From Candidatus Avelusimicrobium facis (GTDB lineage: Bacteria; Elusimicrobiota; Elusimicrobia; Elusimicrobiales; Elusimicrobiaceae): a stretch of DNA of 11,976 nucleotides. Both the position numbers and the translations under genes were made by a program. This document shows, piece after piece, positions 1-7,579 of the stretch. The number at the start of each line of letters is the position of its first letter. Position 1 is the first letter of the stretch. The DNA lies in assembly GCA_900762815.1 (NCBI GenBank), contig CAAFHX010000030.1, positions 1 to 11,976 on the forward strand, read 5' to 3'. Under the pieces are notes generated by a model. That model was not told where the DNA came from and ran no database searches. It was given only the letters and a program-made list of their open reading frames with translations.

Positions 1-579
1 AAAGGGGACATTTGCAATATGGCTTTAGCCCAGCTGGGGCAAGAGCCGATATCCTCTTTGCAACAAGAGGATGAACGCGCCCGCCGCTGCAGTTTATTTT
101 ACGAACCGGTCAAAAAAGAGGTGCTCCGCACGCACAATTGGGCCTTTGCCGCTTGCGAGGCGGCCTTGGCCTTGCTGGATGAGCGGCGGGGTGGGGAGTG
201 GCCCTATGCGTATGCCTACCCGGCCGACTGCCTGTTTTTGCGCAAGGTGTATGCCCCGGCGCAGCCCCAGCGGGCCCGGGCGTTTAAAGAAATGTACCAA
301 AAAGACCTGCACGCCCGCACGATTTTATGCGCCGTACCGCAGGCGTATGCAGAGTACACCCGCGACGTAACCGACGCCACCTTGTTTGACCCGGCCTTTG
401 TGAAAGCCTTTTCCTTGGCTTTGGGGGCGGATTTGGCCGTGGCGCTCAGCGGGGATGCTTCTTTGGCCCACCGCTTGTTGCAAAAATACACCTTGGCTTT
501 AGACGAGGCCCGCCGCAGCAATATGACCGAGCGCTTTGATGTGTGTGCCCCGCAAAGCGCGTTTGTGGAGGTGCGCTGA
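1..579 (+). CDS. Phage head-tail adaptor, gp11 / tail tubular protein A type (5' partial)
   Basis: Structural protein that forms the ring joining the portal to the tail nozzle in T7-like podoviruses. The first ATG in view is at 19, but the reading frame is open to base 1 and reads KGDICNMALAQLGQEPISSL. The family normally begins with a short stretch ending in DICN.AL..LG..PI, so the true start lies a few codons left of the window and the gene is cut by the edge, not broken. Further family features are the ERARRCSLFYEPVKKEVLRTH segment just after the start (invariant-looking R, Y and VL.H..W positions), then an aromatic AYAYPADCLFLRKVY strand. About 192 residues are visible, close to the usual length of roughly 190-200. 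Its stop overlaps the next start as ATGA at 579. The assignment rests on remembered family motifs, so the fold is fairly sure but the exact subfamily is not. Confidence 0.85.
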   Translation, partial: KGDICNMALAQLGQEPISSLQQEDERARRCSLFYEPVKKEVLRTHNWAFAACEAALALLDERRGGEWPYAYAYPADCLFLRKVYAPAQPQRARAFKEMYQKDLHARTILCAVPQAYAEYTRDVTDATLFDPAFVKAFSLALGADLAVALSGDASLAHRLLQKYTLALDEARRSNMTERFDVCAPQSAFVEVR

Positions 580-3182
580 TGCCCGTGCATGCCATTGCGT
601 CCAATTTTTCCGGCGGAGAAGTCAGCCCGCACCTTTATCCGCGCGTGGACGTGCCGGCTTACGGCAGCTGGCTCAAAACCGCGTGCAACTTTTTGGTGCA
701 CCCGCAGGGCGGCGCGTCCAACCGGCCCGGCACGGCGTTTGTCCGCACCGCTAAATATGCAGACAAGGCCTGCCGCCTGTTGCCTTTTGTGCTCAGCGAA
801 GAGGAAGCCTACGTGCTGGAGCTGGGGCACCACTATGTGCGGGTGCATGCGCCGGGGGGGACCTTGCTCCAAGACGGCGCGGTGTATGAAATTACCTCGC
901 CCTATGGGGAAAAGGATTTGTCCGCCGTGCAGTATGTGCAGTACGGGCAAACCCTCTATTTAGTCCACCCGGGCTATCCGCCCCAAACGCTCCGCCGTAC
1001 GGAGGACGGCTATTTTGCCTTGGCCGCCGCCGTCATGAAAGACGGGCCGTTCCGCGTGGCCAATACGCAGGCGGAGCGCAAAATGCACCTCCTTGAAAAG
1101 AGCGATACAGTGGTTTCCCAAGGCGTCAAGGCCACCTTGTCCTTTCTGCCCGTGCATTATCCCAATTATTTTGTGCAGGTGTTTTGGCGCGGGGAGCCCT
1201 TTTATGACCCGGACACCTATGGCTTTAATGTGTCTGAGGTGGTGCAATATTTTAACGCCGCCTACGGCTCCACCGGCTGCAAGGCCTATGACCAGGGCGG
1301 GGTGCTGCGTATAGAGTCGCCCCAAGACACCGGGGGCGATTACAACGGGGCCGAGCTGACCATTTATTACCGGGCGGGGTTGGTGTCCGCGCCCAAATTG
1401 GTGGTGACGCAGGCGCTCAGCGGCGGTTGCAATGCCGGCACGGTCATCAGCTCCGGGCAAAGCAAGTGGTATTTGGAGGCGGATTTTGACGCTTTTGAGC
1501 CCGGGCAGGTAGGGGCCTTGTTTGCGCTTAACCACCGGGTGCAAAGCCCGTATGAAACGGGCACCTTGGGCTATGAGGGGATTTCTAAAGTCATCAAAAC
1601 CGGGGGCGATTGGCGGTTGCGCACCACGGGCAGCTGGTACGGGCAAATCGTGCTGGAAAGCTCGTTAGACCAGGTAACGTGGGAAAAGGTCAAGCACTTT
1701 ACCAAGGCGCAAGGGGAGGACAATCTAAATGCCCTGGGCAGTTTGGAGCTGTCTGCGTCCCTGCGCTATTTGCGGGTGCGCTGCTTGCAAATTACCGGGG
1801 AAATGGGCTATGTGCTGCAGGCCGATGCCTTTCACCAAGAGGGCATTGTGCGCCTGGAGGGGTATGTCGGCCCGCGGCAAATGGGGGTCAGCATCCAGCG
1901 CCGGATAGGCGGCGAGAGCGGGGAGTGGACCGCCGACTGGGCCGAAGGGTCTTTCTGTCCCAGCAACGGCTACCCCGCTTGCGTGTTTTTTTACCAAGAC
2001 CGCTTGGGCTTTGCCGGCAGCAAAAAGGAACCGCAAACGCTGTGGTTTTCCAAAACGGGGGAATACGCAGACTTCGGGCACCTGCGCGAGGTGGCCGATT
2101 CCGATGCCCTCAGCGTCAGCCTCTCCGGCAAAAAATTAAATGCCATCCGTTCTGTGGCGGTGGGGAGTAAATTGCTTATTTTTACCGCCGGCAGCGAATG
2201 GAGCCTGGGCTGCAGCGGGGCGCTTACCCCTTACAACATAGAAGTGGCCCAAGAAGGCGAACGCGGCGCCAGCGCCGTGGCGCCGCTGGTGGTGGGCAGC
2301 CGCACGCTGTACGTGCAGTCGCGCGGCGGGGTCCTGCGGGATTTCTTTTATGAATACACTTGCAACGGCTATACCGGGCGGGACCTCACCTTGCGCGCCA
2401 AGCATTTGTTTTTTAATAAAGAAATCAAAGAGCTCTCTTACCAGCAAGAACCGGACAATTTGATTTGGTGCGTGCTTTCCGACGGCAGCCTCTTGTGCCT
2501 GACTTATGTGGCCGAAGAGGACCTGTTTGCTTGGACGCGCCACGAAAGCCAGGGCACTTTTTTAAGCGTGTGCAGCATTGCCTCCCGTGGGTACGACGAG
2601 ACGTGGTTTTTGGTGCGCCGGGGGGAGAAAACCTGCGTAGAGCGGCTGCTGCCGCGCCTGAGCACCAAGGAGCCGCAAGACCAGGTATTTTTAGATTGCA
2701 GCGTATCTAAAAAAATGACGCAACCCTTTACCGCAGTATCGGGGCTGGAACACTTGGAAGGACAAGAGGTTTGCGTATTAGCCGACGGCACCCCGCTCAA
2801 GGGCCTGACGGTGCAACAGGGCAGCATCACCTTGCCCCACGCCGTACATACGGCGCACGTGGGCTTGGCGTATACGGCCCGTTTGCAAACCCTGCCCGTG
2901 GAATATCAGGGGGCGGACGGCACCTGGCAAGACCGCCCGCGCCGCTTGGCCGAGGTAACCGTAAAACTTTTAGACAGCCGGGGCGGCAAGGTGGGGGCCG
3001 GGGGGAAAATGGACGAAATTTTACACTTGCCCGCCCCGCAGTACGGGGCCCCCGCGCCGCTGCAAACGCGGGATGTGCGCAAGGTGTTTTCCTCGTCGCA
3101 TTCGTGCTTCCCGTCCATTACCTTTGAGCAGTCAGAGCCCCTGCCCGTGACGGTGCTGGCTTTTGTCCTGCGTATGTGCTGA
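579..3182 (+). CDS. Phage tail nozzle protein, gp12 / tail tubular protein B type
   Basis: Large beta-rich protein expected to form the distal nozzle of a short podovirus tail. I place the start at ATG 579, which overlaps the previous stop (ATGA) and has GGAGG at 567-571, seven bases upstream. An in-frame ATG at 543 would add 12 residues inside gene 1 without a ribosome site. The product is 867 residues. The N-terminus carries NFSGGEVSPHLYPRVD followed by NFLVHPQGGASNRPGT, the recognisable opening of this podophage family. Next come YVQYGQTLYLVHPGYPP, a central beta-sandwich with W.G.I.LE.S.D..TWE, and FFYQDRLGFAGSKKEPQTLW with SDALSVSLSGKKLNAIR, all typical of the family. The C-terminal quarter is the usual stretch describing a beta-propeller-like end. 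It is coupled to the adaptor gene upstream. Downstream the operon is interrupted by an opposite-strand gene. Confidence 0.85.
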   Translation: MPVHAIASNFSGGEVSPHLYPRVDVPAYGSWLKTACNFLVHPQGGASNRPGTAFVRTAKYADKACRLLPFVLSEEEAYVLELGHHYVRVHAPGGTLLQDGAVYEITSPYGEKDLSAVQYVQYGQTLYLVHPGYPPQTLRRTEDGYFALAAAVMKDGPFRVANTQAERKMHLLEKSDTVVSQGVKATLSFLPVHYPNYFVQVFWRGEPFYDPDTYGFNVSEVVQYFNAAYGSTGCKAYDQGGVLRIESPQDTGGDYNGAELTIYYRAGLVSAPKLVVTQALSGGCNAGTVISSGQSKWYLEADFDAFEPGQVGALFALNHRVQSPYETGTLGYEGISKVIKTGGDWRLRTTGSWYGQIVLESSLDQVTWEKVKHFTKAQGEDNLNALGSLELSASLRYLRVRCLQITGEMGYVLQADAFHQEGIVRLEGYVGPRQMGVSIQRRIGGESGEWTADWAEGSFCPSNGYPACVFFYQDRLGFAGSKKEPQTLWFSKTGEYADFGHLREVADSDALSVSLSGKKLNAIRSVAVGSKLLIFTAGSEWSLGCSGALTPYNIEVAQEGERGASAVAPLVVGSRTLYVQSRGGVLRDFFYEYTCNGYTGRDLTLRAKHLFFNKEIKELSYQQEPDNLIWCVLSDGSLLCLTYVAEEDLFAWTRHESQGTFLSVCSIASRGYDETWFLVRRGEKTCVERLLPRLSTKEPQDQVFLDCSVSKKMTQPFTAVSGLEHLEGQEVCVLADGTPLKGLTVQQGSITLPHAVHTAHVGLAYTARLQTLPVEYQGADGTWQDRPRRLAEVTVKLLDSRGGKVGAGGKMDEILHLPAPQYGAPAPLQTRDVRKVFSSSHSCFPSITFEQSEPLPVTVLAFVLRMC

Positions 3183-3212
3183 AAAAAATGCGCCCGGCAG
3201 ATACCGGGCGCA
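3182..3212 (-). terminator. Rho-independent terminator of the minus-strand membrane gene
   Basis: The stem GCGCCCGG (3190-3197) pairs perfectly with CCGGGCGC (3204-3211) around the loop CAGATA, with T3189-A3212 as a ninth pair. On the minus strand the hairpin is followed by seven T residues (3188-3182), the classical intrinsic terminator layout, 23 bases past the stop of the membrane gene. On the plus strand the hairpin is preceded by the A-run and followed by only a weak T stretch, so late phage transcription is probably allowed to read through. Confidence 0.8.
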
Positions 3213-3234
3213 ATATCGCTTTTGCGGGTGCGGC

Positions 3235-3984
3235 TTAGTTTTGCGGAAAGCGGAAGGACAGGGCGGTCTGTTCGGCGCGGCCTTCGTCATTTTCGCCCGC
3301 GCCCAACACATAAAAGGCTTCCCGGCCGCGGGTTACCACCAGCAAGGTCAGCGGAATAGACTCGCCTCTGTTAGCCGTCGTCATCTGCCCCTTGAGCACC
3401 GCGCCGCTGGTTTCTTCGTCGGCAGAGGGCGGGGTGACGGGGCGGATCGGCTCCGTCAGTTCCAACCGGGCGCGCGGGTCGGCGTACCCTTCCACAGCGT
3501 TGGCAATTTCTTGGGCGAGGGCCTGGGCTTGTACCGGTTGCGGCAGGGTTTGGTACAAAATGCCTATCAGGGAGAAAGCTTTGTTTCCCGTGGCGGCGTT
3601 TTTCTCTTTTAGCGTGTTGACATCAAAGCCCGGCAAGGCGACAATGCCGTTCCATTCCAGCCAGTTGCCCATGGTCATGCCTTCTTGCAAATCCAGCTCA
3701 AAGCCAAATTTCGGGTCGTGGTAAACGCGCGTGCCGTGCTGCAGCGGGCCTCCCGCTTTTACGGCGGCGGCAATAGGAGCCACCGGGCGGATAAAGGTGC
3801 GCGCAGTATGCCACACGGCCCAGGCCAAAGCCAATACCAGCCCCACCGTGGCCACCCCGGCCAATACCAAGGGCCACAAATTGCGTTTGCTCTTAAACAA
3901 GAGCCAAAGCAACTTAAACAGCAAAAAGAAAATGCCATACAAGGCCGCCAGGGCCAAGAGGGCAAACAAGATTAAAAATACCAT
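3235..3984 (-). CDS. Two-TM membrane protein with C-terminal soluble domain; phage moron candidate
   Basis: I do not recognise a named family. The product is 249 residues. It has a hydrophobic segment at about 2-30 (with one Lys near 24), a basic SKR turn, a second TM at about 37-58, then a roughly 185-residue soluble domain that starts HGTRVYHDPKFGFELDLQEG. A Y-D-x-KFGF-x-L opening of this kind is reminiscent of PsbP/Mog1/DcrB-like folds, which is only a fold-level hint. With two TMs both ends would lie on the same side of the membrane. The start at 3984 is supported by GAGGTG four bases upstream of ATG. A longer frame to 4107 would run through the promoter and into the gp13-like gene. The gene lies against the phage operon and has its own promoter (4017-4045) and terminator (3182-3212), so it can be expressed in a lysogen while structural genes are silent. 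Likely roles include superinfection exclusion or altered envelope properties. This is inference. Confidence 0.75.
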   Translation of the reverse strand: MVFLILFALLALAALYGIFFLLFKLLWLLFKSKRNLWPLVLAGVATVGLVLALAWAVWHTARTFIRPVAPIAAAVKAGGPLQHGTRVYHDPKFGFELDLQEGMTMGNWLEWNGIVALPGFDVNTLKEKNAATGNKAFSLIGILYQTLPQPVQAQALAQEIANAVEGYADPRARLELTEPIRPVTPPSADEETSGAVLKGQMTTANRGESIPLTLLVVTRGREAFYVLGAGENDEGRAEQTALSFRFPQN

Positions 3985-3997
3985 ATTCACCTCGCGT

Positions 3998-4462
3998 ATG
4001 AAAAATACTACTTCTAATGATATCCGTTTGGAGCGGCTTTGTAAAGCGCATTTAGATGAATTGGCCGGGCAGTTACGTCCGGCGGACCGGGCCGAAATAC
4101 AGGCCATGTATAGCGCAGAGCCCCGGGCCGCGCTGGTGCAATGCCATGCGCGTTCGGTGCTGGCGGTGGCGTGGATTTACCAAGGGGAAGTGGCCGCCGT
4201 GGCCGGCGTGGCGGCGCCCAGCGTGTTGGGGGTTACGGGGTGTATGTGGTTGTGGACGGGGCCGGCTGTGGCGCGCGCGCCCAAAACTTTTTTCAAACTG
4301 TCCCGGCGGATGTTGGCCTTTTTTAAGACGTTTTATCCTCATCTCTACGCTGTATGTGAAACCTCTTACACGGCGGCGCAGCGGTATTTACTGCATTTGG
4401 GGGCCAAGCCCGGGCCGCAGGTGCGGCTGAAAGCGGGGCGGGGGCAGGTCTATCTTTTTTAA
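3998..4462 (+). CDS. gp13-like internal virion protein (GNAT-fold family)
   Basis: The product is 154 residues and resembles the phage T7 gp13-type internal virion proteins, a family with an acetyltransferase-like fold found between the tail tube and core genes of podoviruses. Visible features are LRPADRAEIQAMY near residue 27, a block of small hydrophobic strands (WIYQGEVAAVAGVAAPSVLG), an MWLWTGPAV strand, the basic FFKLSRRMLAFFKTFYP helix, and a late AAQRYLLHLGAKPG segment. This last part corresponds to the 'lone position then G-F' end of GNAT folds. I take ATG 3998 because the family begins just before the RPADRAE motif. It has no convincing Shine-Dalgarno site and lies 13 bases from the start of the divergent membrane gene. 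The role would be in assembly or ejection of the internal core. Catalytic acetyltransferase activity is not implied. Confidence 0.75.
   Translation: MKNTTSNDIRLERLCKAHLDELAGQLRPADRAEIQAMYSAEPRAALVQCHARSVLAVAWIYQGEVAAVAGVAAPSVLGVTGCMWLWTGPAVARAPKTFFKLSRRMLAFFKTFYPHLYAVCETSYTAAQRYLLHLGAKPGPQVRLKAGRGQVYLF
4017..4045 (-). promoter_or_regulatory. Sigma70-like promoter for the membrane (moron) gene
   Basis: On the minus strand TTTACA (4045-4040) and TATCAT (4022-4017) are separated by exactly 17 bases. Each box matches the sigma70 consensus at five of six positions. The start of transcription is predicted near 4010, giving a leader of about 26 bases that contains the GAGGTG ribosome site before ATG 3984. 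The promoter sits inside the first codons of the gp13-like phage gene, so the moron transcript is antisense to that gene's start region and the two starts are 13 bases apart. Confidence 0.65.
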
Positions 4463-4502
4463 TGGGCCGGAGAGGCCCAAATATAATCAAAAGGAGAAAA
4501 CG

Positions 4503-4997
4503 ATGGGAGGAGCATTATTTTTAGGGGGCAGTCTGGTGTCCACGGCGGCTTCTTTGTTAAATTCGGACCGGCAGGAGAAACAATACTATAACTCCTTGGC
4601 CGCATCGGCGGAGGAATCGGCCCGCCAAACGCAAGAGGCCGCCCGGCGCAATGCCGGTTATTTGTTTGAGGATGCGGCCTGGCAAAACAGCGCCTTGAAC
4701 CGCGACTACGCCCAAGTGCTGGGGCAGCAAAAGGCCGCCTTGGCGGCCAGCGGGTTGGGCGGCTCGTCGGCCACGGCGCAGCTGATTTTAAAAAACAGCC
4801 GCTTGAACGCGCTGATGGACCAGGAAATGTTGCAGCAAAATATGCAGCGCTCCATTTACGAAAACAATACGCAGGCCGCTTGGACCGCCCAACAATACCT
4901 CACCCAAGCGCAGCAGTACCGCCGGGCCAAGGACCAGCGCCGTTATAGTTTATGGGCCCGGGTGGGCTCTACCTTGGGCGGCTGGTTAAACAAGTAA
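4503..4997 (+). CDS. gp14-like internal virion / DNA ejection protein
   Basis: Protein of 164 residues in the position of T7 gp14, an ejectosome component that forms a channel in the outer membrane after ejection. The first 19 residues are a Gly/Ala/Ser/Leu-rich hydrophobic segment (MGGALFLGGSLVSTAASLL). The rest is strongly helical and rich in Gln, Ala and Asn, with AALAASGLGGSSATAQLIL near the middle, a Gly/Ser break of the kind seen in these proteins. AAGGAGAAAA lies just before the ATG, giving good translation. The gene follows the gp13-like gene after 40 bases and is followed nine bases later by the gp15-like gene. The function comes mainly from position and composition; sequence similarity in this family is low. 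Confidence 0.65.
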   Translation: MGGALFLGGSLVSTAASLLNSDRQEKQYYNSLAASAEESARQTQEAARRNAGYLFEDAAWQNSALNRDYAQVLGQQKAALAASGLGGSSATAQLILKNSRLNALMDQEMLQQNMQRSIYENNTQAAWTAQQYLTQAQQYRRAKDQRRYSLWARVGSTLGGWLNK

Positions 4998-5006
4998 GGG
5001 AGGATT

Positions 5007-6407
5007 ATGAAAATACCCGTTTATCAAACCCAAGTACCCTACCGGTGGGCCCGTGCGCAGGCCACGCCCGCCGCCCAACCTTTGCGGCAAGCCCAAGGCG
5101 ACCGGGCTTTGGCACACACAGCGGACTTGGCCCGCAGCGTGCAGGGATTGTTCGCTCCGTCTAAAACACAGGAGGCAACGTCTGTTTCTGCGCAAGATAA
5201 GTCAGCTGATTTTTCGTCCCGGCAGCGGGCGGAGCTTTTCTCTTTTGTGCGGGAAAAGGCCCTGGCTGTGCCGGGGGAGGGCAGCCCGGTGGAGCGGCTG
5301 GAGCAGTACGCTGCGCAAAATCCGCCGTCGTCAGCCGACAGTTTTTGGGCACAAGATTTTGCCGTGCTGCACCGGGAGCTTTCCCGCGCACAGCAACAGC
5401 AGCAACAAACCCAAGCCCAGACGCAATTTGACGCCGCGCAAACGCAGTGGCTGCAAACGGCGGCTTTGATTGCCACGCCGCGCGCCTTGGAAAAATACCT
5501 GACGGACAATTTGTCCGCCGCGGCGGAGGAGGCGCAGCGTTTGGGCACTTCTCCTGAGCGGTGGCAAGCGCAAAAAAAGGCCTTGGCCGCACAGGCCGTG
5601 GTGCAGAACGTGCAGGCGGCTTTGCAGGCGGACCAACCGCAGCAGGCACGTGAAGTGTACCGGCATTTTCAGCAGCGGCTTTCGGCCGGGCAACGCGCCT
5701 TGTTGCAAGAGCAGCTGCAGGCACAGGACGCGGCCCGCACCGCGCAAGCGCACCGGGCGCAGGCATGGCAAACTTGCGTCAATGAAGAGGGGGAAATCCG
5801 GCCCGGGCAGGTAGAGGCCTTGGCCCGGCGTTTGTGTCCCCAACAGCCCAAGCAAGCCGGGCAGCTGGCGCAGGCTTTGACCACGGGGTTACGAGCGCAA
5901 CGCAAGCAATTTTTAAAGCAGCAGGCCGGGGCGTATGCGGGCCTTTTTGGCGGGGCGAATGTTTGGACGGCGCAAAACGCGTTTGCTTTTGAACACGCGA
6001 CGGCGCAAAAGCGGCGGGCAGGGTTTTGGCGGGCGGCGCAAGAGCTGCAGGCCGGCGTGCCGGGCCGCACGGACCGGGTGGCCTTTGGACGCTTGAACCA
6101 GCAAATTATAGACGGCAGCATCCGCCGCAGCGCCCTGGATGAAGCCTATGAAAAAGGCGCTTTGTCTGCGGCCGATTATGTGCGCTTGCAACAGCGCGCC
6201 TGCCTGAGTTTAGCCGGAGAAGAGGAACCGCAGGAACGGCTGCTTGCCCAAGCATTGGAGCAGCTTTGCCAACGCAACGGCTTGGATGAGAGCGCCCGCG
6301 CGGAAGTGTTTTACCAAGTGTTTGCCGGGGCGGATACGGCCCGGCAGCGCTGGGCGGCGGCACGGCAGGTGCGCCAAATTTTAACTTTACAGGAGCCAAA
6401 CCAATGA
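5007..6407 (+). CDS. gp15-like internal virion / DNA ejection protein
   Basis: The 466-residue, almost wholly helical, Ala/Gln/Arg-rich protein occupies the slot of T7 gp15, the periplasmic tube of the DNA ejection machine. It opens MKIPVYQTQVPY, similar to the short conserved head seen in podophage proteins at this position. A poly-Gln run (QQQQQQTQAQTQ) lies near residue 130. The repeated Q/A-rich helices suggest coiled coil. GGGAGG at 4998-5003 precedes ATG 5007. The stop overlaps the fibre start (ATGA). It is short for this position, where podovirus ejection proteins often reach 700-1000 residues. No gp16-type large protein with a lytic transglycosylase domain follows. The call rests on context more than on motifs. 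Confidence 0.6.
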   Translation: MKIPVYQTQVPYRWARAQATPAAQPLRQAQGDRALAHTADLARSVQGLFAPSKTQEATSVSAQDKSADFSSRQRAELFSFVREKALAVPGEGSPVERLEQYAAQNPPSSADSFWAQDFAVLHRELSRAQQQQQQTQAQTQFDAAQTQWLQTAALIATPRALEKYLTDNLSAAAEEAQRLGTSPERWQAQKKALAAQAVVQNVQAALQADQPQQAREVYRHFQQRLSAGQRALLQEQLQAQDAARTAQAHRAQAWQTCVNEEGEIRPGQVEALARRLCPQQPKQAGQLAQALTTGLRAQRKQFLKQQAGAYAGLFGGANVWTAQNAFAFEHATAQKRRAGFWRAAQELQAGVPGRTDRVAFGRLNQQIIDGSIRRSALDEAYEKGALSAADYVRLQQRACLSLAGEEEPQERLLAQALEQLCQRNGLDESARAEVFYQVFAGADTARQRWAAARQVRQILTLQEPNQ

Positions 6408-7579
6408 CCCTTTCATATTCTACGGGAAAAGTAATTTATTGCGGCGACGGACAAAGTACGCATTGGCAAATTCCTTTTGCGTTTTTACAGGCGGCGGATT
6501 TGCACGTGTATGTATTGCGCGCTGACGGCACCCGGGCCCGCTTAAGCAGCGGTTACCAAGTGGACACCACGGAAAAGGAAGTGATTTATCCGTTAGATAC
6601 GCAGGAGCAAGCGCCTTTAACCGCTGAGGAAAAACTGCTGATTTTACGCCGTACGCCGCTGCAGCAGGATATGCAGTTGGAGGTACAAAGCACCTTGGAC
6701 CCGCAAGTATTGGAGGACGGCTATGACAAGGCCATGCTGATTGCCCAAGAACAGGCCGAGGAACTCTCCCGCGCGGTCAAATTTCCGGCGGGGACGGAGG
6801 ACCCCACCACCGATGCCGATGCCTACTTGACCCGCCTGGAGCAGGCCACCCAAACCGCCGCCGCGGCGGACGGGCAGCTGCAACAAAGTTTATCTCAAGC
6901 GCAGCAAACCGTGCAAACCGCTGCAGAGGCCGCCCAAGGCGCCCAAGCGGCGGCGGGGCAATTGGCGCAGTATGCCGCCACCGCACAAGCCGGGGCCGAA
7001 ACGGCCACCCAACAGGCCCAAGCGGTTTCTGTGCAGGCGCAGCTTGTCGCGCAGCAGGCGGAGCAAGTGGCGGGGCAAGCGGCTGCGGCGCAGACGGCGG
7101 CGCAACAAGCCCAGACCAGCCAAACGCAAGCGGCGCAAAGTGCCGCTGCGGCGGCGGCTTCTGCGGCACAGGCGGCCCAAAGCGCCGCCGGGGGCGGCAA
7201 TATGGAAAATAAAGCCGATAAGGATTTAAGCAACTGCCCGGCCAATTATGATTATGTGGTGGAAAGCAAATATCCGACAGCAGCAGACCCGAGCTGGTAC
7301 CGCAAGTACAAAAGCGGTTGGCTGGAGCAAGGCGGGTTAGCAAAGAATGATGCGGATGCAACCGTCACCTTGTTAAAACCTTTTGCAGATACAAATTATA
7401 GTGTGCAGTGTACAAACAGAAGGTTAAGTACTAGCGACGGTTGGGGTTGGATTTTTGTATTAAATATGACCGCGACATCATTTATGGCACGAGCCTGTTA
7501 TGCAGGTGGTGATGCAACAAACATAAGAGCCATGTGGGAAGCTAAGGGTTTTGCCGCTGAAGAGGAGGGAGACGCATGA
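6404..7579 (+). CDS. Tail fibre protein with T7 gp17-type N-terminal attachment domain
   Basis: Receptor-binding fibre of 391 residues. Residues about 1-130 match the T7 fibre N-terminal domain that docks on the tail: YCGDGQSTHWQIPFAFLQAADLHVYV, an LSSGYQVD turn, ILRRTPLQQDM, then STLDPQVLEDGYDKAMLIAQE. Residues about 140-262 are an Ala/Gln/Thr-rich shaft, probably a trimeric coiled coil. After a GGG hinge at about 262, the tip (about 275-391) has PSWYRKYKSGWLEQGG and ATVTLLKPFADTNYSV, the signature of a phage fibre tip domain found in gp53-like fibres. The tip is visibly more AT-rich than the rest and uses AGA, AGG and ATA codons that are rare in the neighbours, so it was probably acquired by exchange. 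AGGAG at 6391-6395 serves ATG 6404, which overlaps the gp15-like stop. Confidence 0.85.
   Translation: MTLSYSTGKVIYCGDGQSTHWQIPFAFLQAADLHVYVLRADGTRARLSSGYQVDTTEKEVIYPLDTQEQAPLTAEEKLLILRRTPLQQDMQLEVQSTLDPQVLEDGYDKAMLIAQEQAEELSRAVKFPAGTEDPTTDADAYLTRLEQATQTAAAADGQLQQSLSQAQQTVQTAAEAAQGAQAAAGQLAQYAATAQAGAETATQQAQAVSVQAQLVAQQAEQVAGQAAAAQTAAQQAQTSQTQAAQSAAAAAASAAQAAQSAAGGGNMENKADKDLSNCPANYDYVVESKYPTAADPSWYRKYKSGWLEQGGLAKNDADATVTLLKPFADTNYSVQCTNRRLSTSDGWGWIFVLNMTATSFMARACYAGGDATNIRAMWEAKGFAAEEEGDA

Noticed and set aside
543..578. Longer start for the nozzle protein at ATG 543
   Set aside because: The family motif NFSGGE normally begins close to the N-terminus. ATG 579 has GGAGG at the right distance and overlaps the previous stop, and the extra 12 residues show no similarity.
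3985..4107. Longer start for the moron membrane protein at 4107
   Set aside because: It would cover the promoter and the start of the gp13-like gene. ATG 3984 has a strong ribosome site and begins directly with the TM segment.
4463..4479. Hairpin TGGGCC-GGAGA-GGCCCA after the gp13-like gene as a terminator
   Set aside because: No T-run follows on either strand. It may be an mRNA processing or stability hairpin at most.
6777..7361. Long minus-strand frames antisense to the fibre shaft
   Set aside because: They arise from the Ala/Gln repeat of the shaft (GCN/CAR codons lack stops in other frames), and their translations are low-complexity Pro/Arg or Ala/Cys text.
7200..7579. Diversity-generating retroelement at the fibre tip
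   Set aside because: No reverse transcriptase, no template repeat and no second copy of the tip DNA in the window. The tip is a gp53-like domain, not a C-type lectin ending.
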